From Voacanga thouarsii (taxonomy: Eukaryota > Streptophyta > Magnoliopsida > Gentianales > Apocynaceae), in the NCBI GenBank assembly GCA_026120185.1, contig JANUWF010002419.1, positions 4,361,501-4,425,500 on the forward strand: a DNA stretch of 64,000 nucleotides. The letters run 5' to 3'. The notes under the pieces are model-generated. The model did no database searches. It was not told the origin of the DNA and worked only from the letters and a program-made list of their open reading frames with translations. Shown one piece after another: positions 1-11,494 of the stretch. Every line of letters starts with the position of its first letter. Within the stretch, counting starts at the first letter, position 1. Made by a program: the position numbers and the translations under genes.

Positions 1-749
1 CACAAAATCCTCGCAAATTGCGAGAGTTTTGTGATAAACATTCAAAAAAAATTTTATTTAAATATTTTTTCTTTAAAACAACCAACGTCGCAAAGTTCAT
101 CTCAAAACAACCAATTTGCGAGGGTTTTGCAACGGATAGACTTTTTTTTAAAATATAAAAAGTCCGTCCCAAAATCCTCGCAATTTGCGAGGGTTTTGCG
201 ATGGACATTTAATAAAATTTCCATTTAAACATTTGATTTCTAAAAACAACCCGCCGTTGCAAAACCCTCATAAATTTGCGAAGGTTTTGCGACGATTAGC
301 TCAATAACAGTTGCAAAATCCTCGTAAATTGCAAGGGTTTTGCGACGGCCCACTAACTAGACTTTTTATTTTTTATTTTTTAAATTAACAAAAATTTGTC
401 CCAAAATCCTCGTTAAAAGCGAGGATTTTGTGACGTCTGTAACAATTTTCTTTTTTGTTTAACTATTTTATTTTAAAAAAATATAACCGTCGCAAAACTC
501 TCACTAATTTGCAAGGGATTTGTGAGGGCATTTTAGCCGTTACAAAAACCTCGCAAATAGCGATGGTTTTGCTATGAATTGCAATGGCTATTTTGGCTGT
601 CGCAAAATCATCGCAAATTACGAGGATTTTGCGATAGTGTTGGTCAACTCGCGAGGTCATCGATAATCGTTGCAAAATTGTAGCAAATTAGCGACAGTAC
701 AGTAGCCGTCGCAAAAAATTCGTCGCAAATGATGAAATTTCCTGTAATG
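1..749. mobile_element. Terminal fragment of a family A CACTA transposon (subterminal repeat array)
   Basis: The stretch is a chain of short inverted repeats built from GCAAAACCCTCGCAAATTGCGAGGG-like motifs with AT-rich spacers. It ends in TTTCCTGTAATG, whose reverse complement CATTACAGGAAA matches the family A terminus CACTACAGGAAA with one change. No coding sequence is visible; the short frames read only the repeats. The rest of the element lies left of the window. The sequence to the right (750 onward) is the leader of family B copy 1, so this element appears to have inserted into that copy. Confidence 0.75.
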
Positions 750-1325
750 TATTCCCGTGAGTGTTGGTTGATTTTGTGGTGGTTTAGTGCCTAGAAAACG
801 TTTAGTTTATAGGGGAAACTCTGCCAAAATTTTCACTTGCCTTATTACTTGCTAAGGACTTAAATATTATAAAGTTTTGCATATTCTTACAAGCCCAATA
901 CTTCTCCATTTATCTCATCATAGCTATAATTTCAAAGTGCCCAAATAGAATTTCATAGGTAGCTTTGTATATTCTTACTTTTATTAGCGATGAAGGTCTT
1001 CAAAGGGGACTACCCCACTTCCTTTCTATCCCCCCATTCTTTTCTATCCTCCCAACATTGTTGTTTCAACTCAGTTTTATACTCAGCACCTCCCATCCGT
1101 CCAAACATAGCCATTGATTCAAGGGGACTAAAACTTACATTTTCCATCTTTTAGAATAGCACCTTTGTAAAGTATTAATGTTATGAAGTTTTTAGTTTTC
1201 AAATGTATATAGATACCATTTCAAAACTTACCTAACACTAAAAAATATATGTAGGAGCATTCAACTCAGTTTGTATTCACTTTTCCTCAGCAACATTCAT
1301 AAGTTCTAATCAATTACACTTTTAG
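750..1325 (+). promoter_or_regulatory. Leader region upstream of family B copy 1 TNPD remnant
   Basis: No gene is seen. The sequence is closely alignable with 19210-19776 of copy 2, including a stretch with TTGTGGTGGTTTAGTGCC and a polypyrimidine-rich segment near 1010-1060. In both copies it directly precedes the transposase ATG, so it probably contains the 5' untranslated leader and perhaps the promoter. That role is inferred from position and conservation only. Confidence 0.4.
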
Positions 1326-2360
1326 ATGGACAATCGAAGTTGGATGTATAAGAGGCATGTTTCTGGTGTCAAGGGTATTACTATTGAGTTTGAACAGGGG
1401 GTTAGAGAATTTATTTTATTTGCTATTTTGAATTTGGTATTGTCGAAGATAAGATGTCCTTACTTAAAGTGTCAAAACAAGAAGTATCGGTCCCCGCCCG
1501 AGGTCGAAATTCATTTATACCAAAAGGGATTTATAGGTAACTATCATAAGTGACCTTATCACGGTGAACCATATCATGAAGCATCGAGAGAGCCAATGTC
1601 AACATCAAGAGGTGGAGTCGGTGGAAATTGTTCAGGAAACTCGATTCGAGATATGGTTATAGATGTTGCAGGGCTTGAGTTTAATAGTTATGGGGCACAT
1701 GCAGATTCTGTTGAGGAGCCTCTGAATACCGATGCATAGAGGTTCTACGATATGTTGCGAGCTGCAGATACATCGATCTGGGAAGGATGTTCAAGCCATT
1801 CGCAGCTATCATTTGTATCTCGATTGGTAAATATCAAGTTCGAAAAGGAGGTTTTTGAGGTTGAATTTCCTGGTCATCCATTACAGACAGTTGTGATTTT
1901 TAAGTGTGATTGGTTTGACCCTACTCTAAATCGGGGTATTAGAGTACACCCTCAATATAAGTTGGTAGACATCAAGAGTAAGAGGCGTTACCCTAAATAT
2001 AATCCTTTTGTATTAGCCCAACAAGCATATCACGTGGGCTTTTTGACATATCCAGGAACTAAAAGAGTAAAATCTGATTAGATGGCAGTATGCAAAATGA
2101 AAGCGCGATATATGGTTGATGCACCCATTGTTGATAGGGCTTACCAAGAAGAAGTTGATGACAATGATGCAATGAGTATCTCTTTGGTAGTTGATCTTGG
2201 TCCCTTAACACATGAAGAATACATAAATGAGTTACTGAATGTTCAGGAGGAAACATTAGAACCACACCAAGATTTGAACTACAATGTATCTGACGATGAG
2301 GGTGATTGGGAAACGGATTCTCAAACAGAAGTTGATTCTGAGGAATATACTTCAGAGTAA
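1326..2360 (+). pseudogene. Family B copy 1 TNPD (transposase) remnant with large internal deletion
   Basis: The first 75 codons match the N-terminal transposase-associated region seen in copy 2 at 19777 (WMYKRHVSGVKGITIEFEQG, then a cysteine-containing CPYLKCQNKKY). Near 1840-1855 the sequence jumps straight into the C-terminal DUF4216 region (FKCDWFDPTLN, RVHPQYKLVDI, FVLAQQAYHV) and ends at a stop at 2358-2360. The central Transposase_21 and DUF4218 regions, about 2.6 kb in copy 2, are absent. Extra stops (for example after residue 75) also break it. It cannot encode an active transposase. Confidence 0.8.
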
Positions 2361-2536
2361 GACTCAAGTGAATAGTGTATTTTAATTAGTTGATTAGTTC
2401 TTCGTAGGTCCATCTTGATCTCCACATCCGCGAAGTACAAGTTACAATTTACTTTTATGTATATATATTAGTGAGAAAATGTGACAATTTTTCCTAAACT
2501 TACATTTTTTTTTAATTATGTTTTTTCCTCTTAGAT

Positions 2537-4193
2537 ATGTCTACTCGAGATCAGCAGCTTTTTGCTGATGTAGACCTATTCATACACGAGACCGTACGCT
2601 ATCACCTAGGCATGCTCCACGGATCCCAGTGCCTGGTCAGCATCCGGGAGATACACTTCCTAGGCAGGGCATTGAGTCTCCTGTTGTTCCATCATTTGCA
2701 ACATCTTTTCTGCTTGGATCTCAAGACCAAGATCTATGACCGTTGATTACACCACGAGCTGACGGGTATTATTTTGTACATTATACTGTATTTTATAAGT
2801 AGATTATAATTAGTTAAGTATATTTCACTCACTTTAATTTCTAACCTTTATAGTTAATTTTACAAACAAGATTTGCTGGTTCCCATCGCTGTGTACGAGA
2901 GATCACCTCGATATTTTAGAGGTATTTTGATAGGCCCTACACCACATTTGCGAATGTCCCGATGAACATGAAGAATTTCTAGTTCGAAGAGTTCGAAATA
3001 AGTTACTATTTATTTTATAAATGCATAATATTTATGGATTTTGTATTTTGTACATATGTTTTTTGACATTTATTATATATTAACAACTTCAAAAATAATG
3101 TAAATTTTTGCAGAAACTATTTCGTTGGGCCGATGAGCACTGTGGTTGGATCTGGGCCAACTGGGAGCACAAGTGCTTGACTCGTCTTTCGGACAACTTA
3201 TCGAAGGCTCAGAAGGCGACCCCAGTTGGTAAGTCCCCTTCCTGGATTGACGATCAGATCTGGGAGTATTTTAGACAGCGCTGGAGCACACAGGAGTTTC
3301 AGTAGGTCTCCTCCACTGCTAGGAGGAATAGGGGTCGTGCCACTGTCACTCATACTGGAGGCTTGGTTTCGTTCATTGTCCACGAGTATCGTATGGTAAT
3401 TTTCTTTGAGTGTTCACATATTTTGTAATTTTACTTCGTTTAATTTATTTTCAGTCAATATTCTAATCAGTTATCATTGTAATTGTAGTGGCACAAGATG
3501 GGCGATGACTTTTTTCATATTGACTGGTATAAGAGGTTGCATACTTTTCAGAGTGGGGATAGATAGGGGTAGTACGTCAGCGAGCATTCTTGCAAGATAT
3601 TGGTAAAGAGTTAAAAATTGTGTATTAAAAAATACTTTACATTTGGTTACATTTCACTTAAAAATAAATAATTTCTCTTAATTTTAAAAAGACGTGATGG
3701 CTGCTAAGGAGCGCCTTACTCAGGCATCGTCCACTGGATCTACGAACGTCACCTTTTTTGCTGTCCTAGATGATCGGGCTCTATTTAATGAGGTAGTTGG
3801 CGGGTTCAATAGAGGTTGCATTTTTAGACTTGGCTCGGAGGCAGCCTGAGCCATGCAGCAGCTTTAGGGGAGTTCCTCATGGTCCATGGAGACCTCTATA
3901 GCTATAGACATTGAGTATATAGTCGAGAGGAGGGTAGAGGAAAGGGTGCAAGTGGTGAGATAGGAGCTTATGACGGATTTTGATTAGAAAGTTGATCATA
4001 TTCAGAGTTGGATGGCACTAATGTCGGAGAGGTTCGGACTTCCCAACTATCAATACTGTCGACACGAGCAGTCGATGGGGAGGACGACACTGGTGGCAGC
4101 TCCTTCATTCCGCCCCCAGATCCTCATCTTTCGACCCATTCGCGTCCTCAATCTCCACCCCCACCTTCTTCAGCTGGTGCCACTGCTCCGTAG
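2537..4193 (+). pseudogene. Family B copy 1 TNPA-like (Transposase_24) gene remnant
   Basis: Recognisable pieces occur in order on the plus strand. There is an N-terminal exon at 2537. A segment near 3108-3400 reads KLFRWADEHCGWIWANWEHK, then WIDDQIWEYFRQRWST and a THTGG motif, typical of plant Ptta/En/Spm second proteins. A C-terminal exon at about 3690-4193 has GGFNRG and a proline-rich tail. In-frame stops (for example after STQEFQ at 3303) mark it as decayed. It follows the TNPD remnant by about 180 bp, as in copy 2. Confidence 0.65.
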
Positions 4194-4449
4194 TTTGGGG
4201 ATTTTATTATACATTTTATCATTTATATCACATTGTTATAAGATATTCCATTTGACATCATTATTTTATATTCACATTACAGTTATCCTGTATATTTATT
4301 TCATATTGTTGAGCTAATTAATTTCCTTTCCAATTTAATGAAATCGGTTTACACATTTTTCTAAATTCATGTTTTGTGTTTTATATATTGTTTCAATGTG
4401 TAATACGGTACAGGTGATTCAAAATAATTTCAAAATAGGTCTTTTCATT

Positions 4450-5062
4450 AAAAATATTAATTAGCTACGGGTTAGCTACAGGCTGTCGCTAATCTCTTTC
4501 TAATTTAGCTACGGATTAGAGATGGCAGGAAATTTTAAAATTAGTAGCCGTTGCTAATCCCTTTCTATTTTAGCTAGGGATTTGTGTCAGGGGAATATAT
4601 TTCCATAAATTTAACTCAAAATTAGATTCTCTGTCGCTAATCCATCGTAGAATTAGCTCTAGCTTTGCGATGGTAATTTATTAAATGCATAAAATAAATT
4701 TAGAAACACCGTCACTAAACCGTCTCTGAAATTGCTTGGGTAATCTACTGTCTCTAATCCATCGCTAAATTGGCTAAGGTTTAGCTATGGCACGAATTAA
4801 TTTTCTACAATTCTATATGAAGAAATAAATCAACTCTCGTTATTCCGTCGCTAAACCATTGCTAATTTGACCACTGTAATTTCGTTGATCGGATTTTTAG
4901 CTCTCGCTAAACCCTTTCTATTAGAGACGGCTAATATTTGTCGTCGCTAAAATTTCATTTAGTGATCACATATTCAGCTACAGCTTACCCCGTCTCTACA
5001 CCATTGCTAGTTATGATTAGCGACGGATTAAGCCATCGCTAACTTCGTATTTTCTTGTAGTG
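4450..5062. repeat. Right subterminal repeat array and terminus of family B copy 1
   Basis: About twenty imperfect copies of GCTACGGATTAG/GTCGCTAATCC-type motifs occur in both orientations and end in TTTTCTTGTAGTG. In En/Spm elements such arrays are binding sites for the TNPA protein; that role is inferred here. The following 5063-5237 stretch has one more motif-like piece (CGTCGCTAAAC) and otherwise AT-rich sequence without genes. Confidence 0.7.
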
Positions 5063-5237
5063 GCAACTTCGTCGCTAAACTATTGAAACGAAAAATTACA
5101 AAGTTTGGTTTCATTTATGTGTGTATATGCTTATAGTTATAGTATGTGATTTTTATGTCATGTATGATGCAAATTCACACTATTAAATATATTATATGTA
5201 TATAGGTAGAATATGTGATTATTATAATATTGGATAT

Positions 5238-5830
5238 CACTACTGGAAACTAGCCTATTAGCCATGACAAATTCCGTGGCTGATTGAACTCAGCCATGGA
5301 ACACCACGGAAAACTTTCCCTGGCTAAAGGCGGTGTGGCTGAGTAATCAGCCATGAAAAATATTTCTGTGCGTGATCAGCCACGAAATATTTCGTGGGTG
5401 ATAAATTAAATTCCGTAACTGATTAATTCAAAATAATTAAAAATTATTTAATTTAAAAATAAGAAATTAGCCACGGAATACCATTCCGTGGGTGATTAGC
5501 CACGGAACTTTTTGTATTTGATACTAAAATTTCGTGGCTGATTTAATAAATAATAATATTTTATTTTATTTAAAAAGGTGATCAGCCACGGAAATAGTTG
5601 TCGTGAGTGATCGGCCACAGAGTAGTTGAATATATAATTTCGTGGCTGATTTAATTTCATATAATGAAGTTTTTTTAATTGGAAAATAATTCAGTCACAG
5701 AAACAAAGTCGTGGTTGATTAGCCACGGATATTTTTGTGGCTGAAATCACATTTGTGGTTGATGCAATCAGCCACGAATATTCCATTTTGTGGCTGTTTA
5801 TGTGGCAGAGTTGGCAAAAAATCATCCACA
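5238..5830. repeat. Left subterminal repeat array of family C element
   Basis: Around twenty copies of CAGCCACGGAA and its complement TTCCGTGGCTGA are spaced through AT-rich sequence directly inside the terminus. The same motif recurs at the opposite end. They are the likely TNPA-binding repeats of this family. From 5830 to 6200 the sequence is AT-rich 3' region, with a tandem CTCCTATAACCAAAC-type duplication near 5940-6000 and no gene. Confidence 0.7.
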
Positions 5831-6199
5831 GAATTTTCATGGTTGTTCCCTATCTAACTTTTCAACCTATTTACAGGATATACACATATCAAGGCCTTGC
5901 CAAAATCCTATAAACATACACCCAACATATCAACAATCAAACTCCTATAACCAAACGCCCATCATAACAACAACCAAACTCCTATAACCAAACACCCAAC
6001 ATATCAACAAACACCCAGGCCACAAAGTTTAAAATAGAATATATTAACAAACAAAATAAAGTTTAATAATATCCAACTCTCACAAGCAAATAAGGCATCA
6101 CAAATGGTCTTCACCACAGAATAGTAATAAGTATGTTGTGACAGTCGATAAAAACTAATATATTACATAGACGAGTTTTCCAAAGCTACAATCATGCAT

Positions 6200-7753
6200 C
6201 ATCATGAGTCCTCTCATTATTTGTGACTCCTCTAGATGAGCACGATTCTAAGTGCACCAGCATCGTGGCCATCATCTCATCTATCTGACGACGAGTCTTA
6301 AGTATGAGTTTCTCCTGACGCGACATCTTCTCAACATGATTTGCTTGCATCTCTTACATTTTGCGACCGTAATCCTCATGCAGCTCGTGAAGGACTCTGT
6401 GATCAACATAGCTACTCCTCGTAGATGTGCTACATTCAAACCTTGAAGTCAGGATAGGCTGACATGTTGAACCAAGACCGGAGACACGTCCTTTCCTTAC
6501 ACCCCCAACTGTTGTAAGCATAATGCTATCATAATCAACCACTGGAGACTCAGTAGCAGTGCTAGGTTCAACAAATGTCGAGGTTGTAGAGGAGACTTGT
6601 GTCTCTACCTCCTCAACCATCCTAGTAGCTCGTTCCTAAAAATTGAGTCAAGATTTTAGAAGGAATCAATAATAATTCAATAAAAAATATTAAGTCAAAT
6701 ATACTATAATAATAACTTACATGAGGATGTCGATGATATGGTGTGATGAATTCTGCCCTCCCTTCAACCTCGTGTTGATGTAACTCTCTGTGAAGCTTAA
6801 GAGTATTCGGTAGAACACCACCATTTTTTGCTGCCTGCAATAAATTTGTATGATATTAATTTCTTTATGATTTAACTTACTAAGTATTCATATACCTAAA
6901 ATTTATTCGACATTTACATTGCGATATGCATGTGCGAGATGTGAAATGGGCCCGCTCGTGTGCATGCATGAGGCATTCTCTCCTTGGTTTTGGTGATTAC
7001 GAGAATTCTACTCTGATCATGCCAGTGTCTCTGGTCTCTGCCAATATGCTACCATAGTATCAAACACATCCTCAGGCATCTATGGAAGTTTTACTCTATC
7101 TTTCAACCATGCCTTTTTGACTGAAGCAATAATCCCTCGGAATAGCTCCCCCGCTTTAGAGTTCCAAGCTTCATTTCACTATCCTCTGCCCTCCATCTAT
7201 ATTGTTTCTACAATAAAAAGAAATAATATAAGATACTTCAACTCGAAACTTTATAGGAGAGAAACAAGATCACATAACATTTAATTATTAAACACTTGCC
7301 TCGAATTCTTGAAACTAAGTATTCTTCGTGTTAAAATCCACATGCAACCACCTTTTGTGCGAAGCATTAAATTTCAACTTGATGCAGTTTGAGATGCAGT
7401 TATGAATTTTATACTGAATCTCTATGGGTCCAAACCTAACACAAAGACATTGATCAAAACTTAGAGTTATTCAACAAAAAAGTATTGAAAATATAGTTTG
7501 AATTGTGGGTAAAACTTTATATTCTTTGTAAACATATATGGTATACTTACACATTATCACTCCCTGAAAAAATGTGTATCATGGGTCGTTGCGATGAAGA
7601 AGGAATGGAGCAAGGGACAACAAAAGTAGTAGCATTATCACCAGCAGCAATGCTCCCATCTGATGAAGGATTCTATGGAGTCTATGATGCTGGAACATTG
7701 GAGGTAGATGGGGCAGGGTGCTCAGAATGAAAATATGAATTACTTCGAGGCAT
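6200..7753 (-). pseudogene. Family C TNPA-like (Transposase_24) gene
   Basis: The likely start codon is at 7753 (MPRSNSYFHSEHPAPST). Reading on the minus strand, pieces of a Transposase_24-type protein follow. Near 7290-7440 there is FNASHKRWLHVDFNTKNT. At 7205-6930 there is KAWLKDRVKLP, EDVFDTMVAYWQRPETL and a HTSGPISH segment. An exon near 6838-6720 reads HQHEVEGRAEF. The last exon (6645-6200) has GGVRKGRVSGLGS and a C-terminal heptad-like region. Internal stops are present in several pieces, so it is probably inactive. It lies about 100 bp downstream of TNPD on the same strand. Confidence 0.65.
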
Positions 7754-7852
7754 ATCTGCAAAGCAAATGATTTGTTAGTTTGCAAATTAAAAAATAATAT
7801 GCAATAATATATGTAAGAAAAGTAAAAGATATGAATATGTAAAAAGAATATT

Positions 7853-10800
7853 TTACTCGTCCTCAATTTCAATCGATTCATCGGCATCATCTCCCTCATT
7901 TTCAAACTCATATTCAATCTCTTCATTGGTAGTTTCATCATTACCATTGCTCCCAATGACATCCTCTTCTCCTGTAGCATCACAATCACGTAGAGGATCA
8001 AGTTGATCATCTTGAATTTGTAATGTTGTGCTAATAGAATGGTTATTTTAATAAGTGCGTTCAACTTGTGGAACATAAAAAATCTCTCTCGCTTCAACGT
8101 GAAAAACACTCCACCGGTCACGTATATCACGTCTTGTACTCGGATATGGAGCGTAGTATACTTGAATTGCTTGATGGGCTAGCACAAATGGTTCGTATTT
8201 TGGCCACCTTTTTCTATGATTTATTTCCACCAAACTGTATCTTGGATGAACTTTCATACTGTCACGAGATTGTGGATCAAACCATTCACACTTAAACAAT
8301 ACAGTGTTCTTCTCTGGCAAGCCAGGATATTGCACACGGAGTATTTTTTGTATCAATCCATAATAATCTCCTTCAGTTGTTGATTGAGCATAAGTCGTGC
8401 CTTGAATGCACACCCCATAATTCATTGTTGATCTTCTTTCTCCATGGCTCATGATATGAAAACAATATCCATTAATCTAGTAAATGGAGTATGCTTCAAC
8501 TGCCATTAAAGGGCCTCTTGAGAGGTCCTTTAAAAGCTGATTGTCAATATTATTCTCAATATCCAAAACCTAGTCAAATAATTTAATATTAGTATTACAA
8601 AGAGTAGAGATGTGGTAATTTGCACAAACATGAAATTACATACATGGCTACGGAACTAGCTAGAAAAATGGCTCTCGATCTTGTGGATGATGGGTGTTCA
8701 ATTGACCAATAAACATACTAAAGTGATAGCATAAAAATAACTTAGTATATATTATTATCGCACTGAAGAGTTAATCTCTGGTAAATTAGAGAAATCATTT
8801 GCAGAATCAGCTTTTAATGAACCTGATAAACGGTTCCATCTCTGAACAGTTTAGCAACACATAAAGATGGGCAGCTTTGTATTCCTCATCAGTAAGCCAC
8901 CGCATATAAGATCTACCTACTGACCGCCCCGGTAAACTAAAAATTGATAAATTGTTTGCAGAATGGCTGATGTCACCGCTATCGTCATGTCGACTTGGAC
9001 ACCTAGTTCTTGTTACCACATGCGGCTCAAAATAGTATGTTGTAATGTTAGAAGCCTCTTCAACTAAGTAAGCATTGACTATAAATGCTTCAACTCTTGC
9101 CTTATTTCTAATCTTCTTTTTCAAATGATAGAGGTATCTACATATGGTAAAAATAATTTAAGCATTGACTATAATACGAAGAGATAGAATTGGAAAATGA
9201 ACTTTTTAGACATTGCAAGTGCTTTATGAACTACCTTTCAAAAGGAAACATCCAACGGTATTGAACTAGAATGCACACACGAGCTTCATATGGCAAATGA
9301 ACTGGATGATGCTCCATTGAGTTGAAGAATGTGGGTGGATATATTCTCTCCAACTTGCATAATATAACAAAAATATTTTCCTCCAACTTTCTCATCTTAC
9401 CCACAGTCAACTTAGTGGCACATAAGTCATTAAAAAACATGCTAAACTCAGTTATGGCATTCCAAATCAACTCTAGCAGCATTTGTCTGAAAGCAATGGG
9501 CAACAAACGTAATAGGAAAACATGGCAATCATAACTCTTGGTGTTTATCAACTTAGACTCCCGAATATCAACACATCTAGATAGGTTCGATACATAGCCA
9601 TCAGGAAATTTTAGATCCTTTATCCACTCAAACAAAATGCATTGTTCTTGTTTGGAAAGACAATAAGTTGCTTTTGATCTAATGCTTTCTCCGGGGTCTA
9701 ATGCCAATTCTTTTCTTCGGCATAGTTCTCTAATGTCATAATGAGCATTTAGGGTATCTTTTGTTTTACCTTTTACATCCATTACTATGTTGAAAATACT
9801 ATCAGAACAATTTTTAACTGTGTTCACGACATCTAAATTGTGTCGGACAAGCAATGAAGACCAATAAGGGAGTTCCTAAAATATGCATTATTTTATCCAA
9901 TTGTGACTACTGAGATACCCTTCGGGAGTGCCTTCACCGCTGGTATCAGTAACCTTGGAAATATTCTGAACTCATTGCCAAATTTCTTCACTCGTGAGCC
10001 TAGGTGGTAGCGGATCATTTTCGACACGATTTTTCAAAAAGTTGGTCTTGTTTCTTCTATACGGGTGATCTAGTGGGAGAAATTTGTGGTGAACATCAAA
10101 GACACATGTTTTTCTTCCATGCCGAAGTTGAAATACCTTATTCTTTTCCATACAAATGGGGCACGCCATGTGCCCGAAAGTTGTCCACCCGGATAGCATC
10201 CCATATGTAGGAAAGTCTCCTATTGTCCATATAAGCGCAGCCCGCATATCAAAATTATGCTTTCTAGAAATATCATACGTCTGAATACCCACATGCCAAA
10301 GTGATTTAAGATCCTCAATAAGTGGTTGGAGATACACATCAATCATCTTCCTAGAATCTCTTGGTCCCGGGATTACCACTGCTAGAAACATGTAAGGTGT
10401 CTTCATGCACATCCAAGGTGACAAATTATACGGGGTGATAATGATAGGCCAACAAGAATATTATTTGCCAGGTATACCAAAAGGTGTAAACCCATCTACA
10501 CATAATGCCAATCTTACATTGCGTGGCTCATGTGCGAAGTCTGGATGTTTTATGTCAAAATCCTTGCATGCTTCGCCATCTGATAGGTGATTCATTTCAT
10601 TGCCTTGTTGCGTATGGTCTTTGTGCCATGTCATATGCTCGGCTGTTTCTTTTGACGTATAAAGCCTCTGAAGCCTTGGAGTAATGGGTAGGTAATGCAT
10701 CTTTTGATATGGAATGGGTTTGGATTTTTCCATAATTCTTAGCTTGTATTGGGGATGATTGCAGAATTTGCAGTTCATTAAATCTTCATCATCTTTCCAA

Positions 10801-11494
10801 AAGAGTATACATCCATTGACACATACATGAATCTTCTCAACTGGCAACCCAAGAGCTTTCACAAACTTTTTAGTCTTGTAGAAATCATCCGGCACTTTGT
10901 TCCCATCATCTAGTAGAATTTCATTAATAAGACCGGCCCAATTGTTGAAATGAATATCTGGCATATTCTGCTCTGACTTCAAATGCAACATTCGTGACAT
11001 AATTGACAACTTTGAATGTCGTACACAACCATGAAACAGTGGCTCGTCTGCCTCATGCAATAGATCATAGAATTATTGTTCATTAGCATTCGGTGCTTCC
11101 TCCTTGATATTAGATGGGCTTGCGGCCCAATTATCATTGAAGGAATGACCCGTGGCTTCATATACCATTTCTCGATACCTATTTGTGGTTTCATGATGGT
11201 CCGATACTACATGAGGCAGTTCCTCTTCATGGGTTTGATACTCTTCTCCATGGGACGTCCAGATAAAATAATTCGGCATAAAACCTTTGTCTAGAGGGTG
11301 AACATGACAGGTTTCACGACTTCGAATTTCAGAAGCTTGCACCTAGAACATGGACACCTTGTCATTGCACTGCAAATGAATTGTGGTTGCGCACATCAGC
11401 CTGGATGAACTCGTCTAGTCCTTGTATAAAATCCTTTGTTATGCCTCGACGACTCGGGAGGAGTCGATTATACTTCCAAATTCTATCTCCATTC
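7853..11494 (-). pseudogene. Family C TNPD (tnp2-type) transposase, near full-length with point stops
   Basis: Starting at the ATG at 11494 (MNGDRIWKYNRLLPSRRGIT), the frame gives the N-terminal transposase-associated region. Next comes the Transposase_21 core at about 11060-9900 (LPITPRLQRLYTSK, LCVDGFTPFG, PYNLSPWMCMKTPYMFL, YGMLSGWTTFGHMACPIC). DUF4218 follows at 9854-9231 and, after an intron, 9124-8807 (HHPVHLPYEARVCILVQYRW). DUF4216 lies at 8452-8048 (FKCEWFDPQ, RWPKYEPFVLAHQA), with an acidic tail ending at 7853. From 11342 to 9231 the frame is unbroken apart from stops near 11073, 10461, 9972 and two around 9885-9897. It would be inactive as written. Confidence 0.85.

Larger units (their letters stand above)
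750..5062 (+). mobile_element. Family B CACTA transposon, copy 1 (internally deleted)
   Basis: The right end reads TATTTTCTTGTAGTG, the reverse complement of CACTACAAGAAAATA, a typical CACTA terminus. It is preceded by a dense array of TAGCTACGG/GTCGCTAATCC motifs (about 4450-5062). Two gene remnants on the plus strand follow the order TNPD then TNPA. The left part is missing: family A sequence abuts the leader at 749/750. Compared with copy 2 it lacks most of the TNPD gene but keeps its N- and C-terminal parts, so it is a non-autonomous derivative. Confidence 0.75.
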
